Assembly (NCBI GenBank): GCA_905197955.1
Contig: CAJKAR010000001.1
Span: 1-64,000, forward strand
Length of the DNA: 64,000 nt
DNA from: an uncultured Lentisphaeria bacterium
Lineage (GTDB): Bacteria; Verrucomicrobiota; Lentisphaeria; Victivallales; UBA1829
Direction of reading: 5' to 3'
A model generated the notes under the pieces. The model was not told the DNA's origin. It worked only from the letters and a program-made list of their open reading frames with translations, and did not search any database. Below are positions 60,823 through 64,000 of this stretch, piece after piece. Positions within the stretch are counted from its first letter, which is position 1. Every line of letters begins with the position of its first letter. Made by a program: the position numbers and the translations under genes.

Positions 60823-62607
60823 ATGAAAAAGGGTCCCGATCTCAGCCGGGAAGAATTAGTCGCCAGGTATGAAAAACAATCCATGGACAAGGTATGGCCG
60901 ATTTTCTGGCAGTACCGCAGTCTTCTTTTTGCCGCCACGGGAACCATGATCATCTTCAATATGATCGGGCTCACCATGCCGTGGATGCTCAAGATCGCCA
61001 TCGACCGGATCCTGCCGAATGCCGATTATGTGCTCTTCTGGGTGCTGAGCGGATCCATGATTATTATTTATCTGATGCGCATGCTCCTGCGGTATGTGGC
61101 ATCGTATCTGGTGGATTATACGGGAATCCGTCTGATTGTTGATATCCGTCAGAAAGTGTTCCGGCATCTGCAGAGCCTCTCGCTGAAATTTTACGAGGAG
61201 TACAGAACAGGAAAGCTGATCTCCAACGTCATCAGCGACGTCGGACTGCTCAACATGCTGATGCGAGTCATCTCCCAGGCTGGAGAACAGATTTTCCAGC
61301 TGCTGCTCATTGCGCTTCTGCTTCTTTTCCTCAACTGGCAGATGGGAGTCCTGGTTCTCTGCACCATCCCGATCCATTACCTGAACTTCCGCCATTTCCG
61401 CAAAATCATGAAAAACGACTCCATGATGATGCAGGAAAAAGTATCGGAAATTTCCGCAAACCTCTCCGAAACGCTTTCCGGCGTGAAAGTGGTGAAATCG
61501 TTTGCGAAAGAGCATTCGGAAAATCTCCACTTCTTCCAGAATCTGCGCCCGCTGGTGGACCTGCAGATGCGTGTCACGGTGGACGGGGTTTATCTCTGGG
61601 CGATCTTCGATATGCTGACCGTCCTGACCTATCTTGCCACGATCGGAATGGGAATCCGTTATGTTCAGCTTGGAACGGTCTCCATCGGAGAATTCGTCGC
61701 CTTTTACAGTTATGTCTCCATGATGCTCCAGCCGATCAACGTGCTCTCCGGACTTTCGGTGACTTTCGCACAGGGACTTGTCGGAGCCAGCCGTATCGTG
61801 CACCTTCTGAACACGATGCCGGAAATCAAAGAAGCGCCGAATCCGCTTCAGCCCTCCAAACTGGTTGGCAATATTGAGTTCAAACATGTCATGTTCAGCT
61901 ACGGCAAGGATCAGCCGCCGGTCATCAATGATTTCTCGCTGACGATCAAACCGGGCGAAAAAGTTGCACTGGTCGGCCCCAGCGGATCCGGAAAATCGAC
62001 GATCACCAATCTACTTCTCCGCTTCTACGACGTAAGTTCCGGAGTCATCAAAGTGGATAATCTCGACATCCGCAAACTCGGCTTTGAGGCCTACCGCCGG
62101 CATATCGGAGTGGTGCTTCAGGAACCGTTCCTCTTCTCCGGCTCCATCCGGGAGAACATCGCCTACGCGAAAGAGGATGCGACTGAAGAGGAGATCGAAA
62201 ACGCCGCCCGCCTTGCCAATGTCGAAGAGTTTGTGGAAACTCTTCCGGAAGGATATGAAACGATCATCGGAGAAAACGGAGCCAGTCTTTCCGGCGGACA
62301 GAAACAGCGTCTTGCGATTGCCCGCGCCATTCTGAAAAATCCCGCGATCCTGATTCTCGACGAAGCGACCAGCGCTCTGGACACCGTCTCTGAATATCTG
62401 GTGCAGGAAGCCCTCGACCGTCTGATGGAAGGCAAGACCACCATCATCATCGCGCACCGTCTCTCCACGATCCAGAATGCGGATAAGATCGTCGTTCTGG
62501 AAAGCGGCAGAATCGTCCAGCAGGGAACCCACGAAGAGCTCATGGCTCAGGAGGGAACCTATAAGGAACTTTATCAGACGCAGCGCAAAATGGCAATCCA
62601 GCACTAG
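60823..62607 (+). CDS. ABC exporter, fused membrane and ATPase domains (MsbA/LmrA type)
   Basis: A 594-residue half-transporter. Six membrane helices (~25-310) lead to the ATPase: KVALVGPSGSGKSTITNLLL (Walker A), a Q-loop in IGVVLQEPFLFSGSIREN, GASLSGGQKQRLAIARAIL (signature), LILDEATSALD (Walker B) and IIIAHRLSTIQNAD (H-loop). It works as a homodimer exporting lipids, peptides or drugs. ACGGAGG precedes the ATG. The HlyD adaptor gene starts 18 bases after its stop, which points to a tripartite export system with a TolC-like channel. No C39 peptidase domain is present. Confidence 0.92.
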   Translation: MKKGPDLSREELVARYEKQSMDKVWPIFWQYRSLLFAATGTMIIFNMIGLTMPWMLKIAIDRILPNADYVLFWVLSGSMIIIYLMRMLLRYVASYLVDYTGIRLIVDIRQKVFRHLQSLSLKFYEEYRTGKLISNVISDVGLLNMLMRVISQAGEQIFQLLLIALLLLFLNWQMGVLVLCTIPIHYLNFRHFRKIMKNDSMMMQEKVSEISANLSETLSGVKVVKSFAKEHSENLHFFQNLRPLVDLQMRVTVDGVYLWAIFDMLTVLTYLATIGMGIRYVQLGTVSIGEFVAFYSYVSMMLQPINVLSGLSVTFAQGLVGASRIVHLLNTMPEIKEAPNPLQPSKLVGNIEFKHVMFSYGKDQPPVINDFSLTIKPGEKVALVGPSGSGKSTITNLLLRFYDVSSGVIKVDNLDIRKLGFEAYRRHIGVVLQEPFLFSGSIRENIAYAKEDATEEEIENAARLANVEEFVETLPEGYETIIGENGASLSGGQKQRLAIARAILKNPAILILDEATSALDTVSEYLVQEALDRLMEGKTTIIIAHRLSTIQNADKIVVLESGRIVQQGTHEELMAQEGTYKELYQTQRKMAIQH

Positions 62608-62625
62608 GAAACGGGAGAATCCATC

Positions 62626-63813
62626 ATGAATCTGCAACAGAACAGAATCCGGATCAGGGAACAGCTGAAGGTGTTCCGGAGAATCGTTTATGTCATATTG
62701 GTTCTTGTCATCATCATGTTTTCCTTCATGCTCTTCGGGCATATGGATGATGAGGTGATCGGAAACGGAACCGTCACAGGAATCCGCGACTACGATCTGA
62801 AAGCGCTGGTCAGCGCAAGGACCGTCCGCATCCTCCGGCACGAGGGAGAGTTTGTCGAACGCGGAGAAAAACTGCTCGAATTCGACGACCGCAATCAGAG
62901 AGATACCATCACCGTCCTGAAAAATCAGGTCAAAGAACTGGAACTCAATATTGCCGTCAAGGAGAAAGATTTCAAGCTCCTGCAGAAAGATCCACTTCCC
63001 GCCTATTACCGGCATACCCGTCTTCAGCTCAAGGAAGCCAAGGAGCGCCTCGCCCGTTCCGAGCACGAAGTCGAAGTCTATAAGAAGCTCTACGGACAGA
63101 AAGTCATCTCGCGCCGGGAATTCCTCAAAATCGAAATGGAACACCTCGGTAACAGCATGACCGTGCAAAGACTCGAAGAAGACTGGAAAAAACTTCAGGA
63201 AGGCATGGCCGCCGAAATTCTCGACAAGGCAAAACAGGAACTCGTCCTCCTCCGCCAGAAGCGGGCGGGCAAACTCGATGAACTCGCCATGGCGGAGCGT
63301 CATCTTGAAGATTACGTCATGCGCGCCCCAGATGCGGGAATCCTTACCGATATTCCTCCGCGGCCGGGCGGATATTATGAAAAAGGCGATGTCATCATCA
63401 AATTTGCAGCAAACCAGAACAAAAAAGTCATCGCCCTCATCAGCGAAAACCAGATTTTCAAAGTGGAACCCGGTCAGCCGGCGCGTATCACCAGCAAGCA
63501 GTACAACTATCTGGATTACGGCTATTTCCACGGCAAAGTCGATCTGGTTTATCAGCTTCCTGTGGAAATCAACGGACAAAACTACTATCCGGTTAAAATT
63601 ATTCTTACAGGCGAACCGCAGCCGCTCCGCTTCGGTTCCAGCTGCGAAATCACCATTATCACAGGACGCGAACGTATCATCTTCGCTCTCCTTGGAATCC
63701 GCAGCAAAGATTATCTCCAGCGCCATGGACTGGATCTCAGGAAAAAGTTCATGCGCTCAATGGAAAAAATGGATCCGCAACCGGAAAAAACCGACTCGTC
63801 CGCATCCAAATAA
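62626..63813 (+). CDS. HlyD-family membrane-fusion protein partner of the ABC exporter
   Basis: A 395-residue protein. An N-terminal helix (IVYVILVLVIIMFSFMLFGH, ~20-40), then biotin/lipoyl half (SARTVRILRHEGEFVERGEKLLEF), a coiled coil (~95-230, with QLKEAKERLARSEHEVEVYKKL) and the second half (MRAPDAGILTDIPPRPGGYYEKGD). The beta barrel (VIALISENQIFKVEPGQPARI) follows, with a polar tail. It probably links the ABC exporter to an outer-membrane channel encoded elsewhere. CGGGAGAATCC precedes the ATG. Confidence 0.88.
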   Translation: MNLQQNRIRIREQLKVFRRIVYVILVLVIIMFSFMLFGHMDDEVIGNGTVTGIRDYDLKALVSARTVRILRHEGEFVERGEKLLEFDDRNQRDTITVLKNQVKELELNIAVKEKDFKLLQKDPLPAYYRHTRLQLKEAKERLARSEHEVEVYKKLYGQKVISRREFLKIEMEHLGNSMTVQRLEEDWKKLQEGMAAEILDKAKQELVLLRQKRAGKLDELAMAERHLEDYVMRAPDAGILTDIPPRPGGYYEKGDVIIKFAANQNKKVIALISENQIFKVEPGQPARITSKQYNYLDYGYFHGKVDLVYQLPVEINGQNYYPVKIILTGEPQPLRFGSSCEITIITGRERIIFALLGIRSKDYLQRHGLDLRKKFMRSMEKMDPQPEKTDSSASK

Positions 63814-63820
63814 CCCCTCA

Positions 63821-63888
63821 TGGACGGAAAGACATGCCCTCTCCCCCGGCGACCATCGCCGGTTTCATGTCTTTCCGTCCATTTTTTG
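63821..63888 (+). terminator. Nested double-stem terminator after the exporter pair
   Basis: A perfect 16-bp outer stem (63821-63836 and 63866-63881) encloses a 7-bp inner stem (63846-63852 and 63856-63862, loop CCA). A T-run follows at 63882-63887. It begins 8 bases after the stop of the HlyD gene. Confidence 0.9.
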
Positions 63889-63906
63889 TAAAGAGTCTCT
63901 GAATTA

Positions 63907-63988
63907 TACAATATTGTACAATAAATTCAAAAAATATTAAACATTTTTGTCTTTAAGGGATTGTTTTTTCTGAAAAATATTGTATAAT
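63907..63988 (+). promoter_or_regulatory. Promoter with repeated ATATTGTA motifs at the right edge
   Basis: TTGTTT (63961-63966), 16 bases, TATAAT (63983-63988): the gene it serves lies beyond the window. The palindrome TACAATATTGTA (63907-63918) and a half-site AATATTGTATAAT overlapping the -10 suggest an operator pair. AT-rich throughout. Confidence 0.45.
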
Positions 63989-64000
63989 TTAAAAACAGTA

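Noticed and set aside
62011..63726. 571-codon minus-strand frame
   Set aside because: Antisense to the ABC exporter and HlyD genes, both with complete motifs.
1..64000. CRISPR array, rRNA genes, prophage or intact insertion sequence
   Set aside because: No regularly spaced repeats, no rRNA-like stretches, and no transposase, integrase or phage structural proteins were seen.

Overview
The window looks like chromosomal DNA of a Gram-negative member of the Lentisphaerota (Victivallis-like). This rests on gene content and not on a marker-gene match. The clues are two class-III-signal pseudopilins each sitting next to a GntR/LacI-type hybrid regulator, large Gfo/Idh/MocA and glycoside-hydrolase loci, a solute-binding protein fused to its permease, and abundant outer-membrane export machinery (LolA, MMPL, TolC-like, HlyD). 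Base composition is moderately GC-rich throughout except for the first ~430 bases, which are clearly AT-rich.

Layout. (1) 1-720: AT-rich left edge with a membrane-protein gene running off the window, a truncated open frame and a hairpin flanked by direct repeats. (2) 723-16250, minus strand: a nine-gene glycan/sugar utilisation operon (GntR/LacI regulator, pseudopilin, two Gfo/Idh oxidoreductases, heparinase-II/III lyase, binding-protein/permease fusion, second permease with a giant insertion, GH123/DUF6067-like hydrolase, GH172/DUF2961). (3) 16366-21532, plus strand: promoter with a perfect palindrome, then epimerase, DapA-family lyase, TetR regulator, M20 amidohydrolase and L-serine dehydratase, all overlapping or close. 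(4) 21905-28930, minus strand: a probable synthase-dependent exopolysaccharide system (TackOD1-like zinc protein, degenerate GGDEF protein, lipoprotein joined by a likely -1 frameshift to a propeller/TolC/GH18-like protein, HlyD adaptor, processive GT2). (5) 29071-37768: a YdeI-like gene, tRNA-Arg(CCG), a Gfo/Idh gene, and a regulator-pseudopilin-GH42-like operon. (6) 37791-39988: guaA and rsmD. (7) 39998-51344, minus strand: a ten-gene type II fatty-acid/aryl-polyene-like biosynthetic cluster with an unusual radical SAM/SPASM enzyme fused to a hotdog dehydratase and an MMPL exporter fused to a DUF3261-like lipoprotein. (8) 51421-53821: anti-sigma-type kinase and SpoIIE phosphatase. (9) 53941-60316: tyrS, a zinc-ribbon protein, a secreted protein, cardiolipin synthase, a DUF4173-like membrane protein with decayed duplicate copies, and tRNA-Gln(CTG). 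(10) 60823-63888: ABC exporter plus HlyD adaptor, closed by a large nested terminator.

The two most interesting blocks are the exopolysaccharide operon (4) and the lipid/polyene cluster (7). In (4) one polypeptide appears to combine outer-membrane channel, propeller and polysaccharide hydrolase, and its control genes are co-encoded. In (7) the fusions suggest a route to an outer-membrane polyene-type lipid that differs from characterised aryl polyene clusters. No rRNA, CRISPR array or intact transposase was seen.
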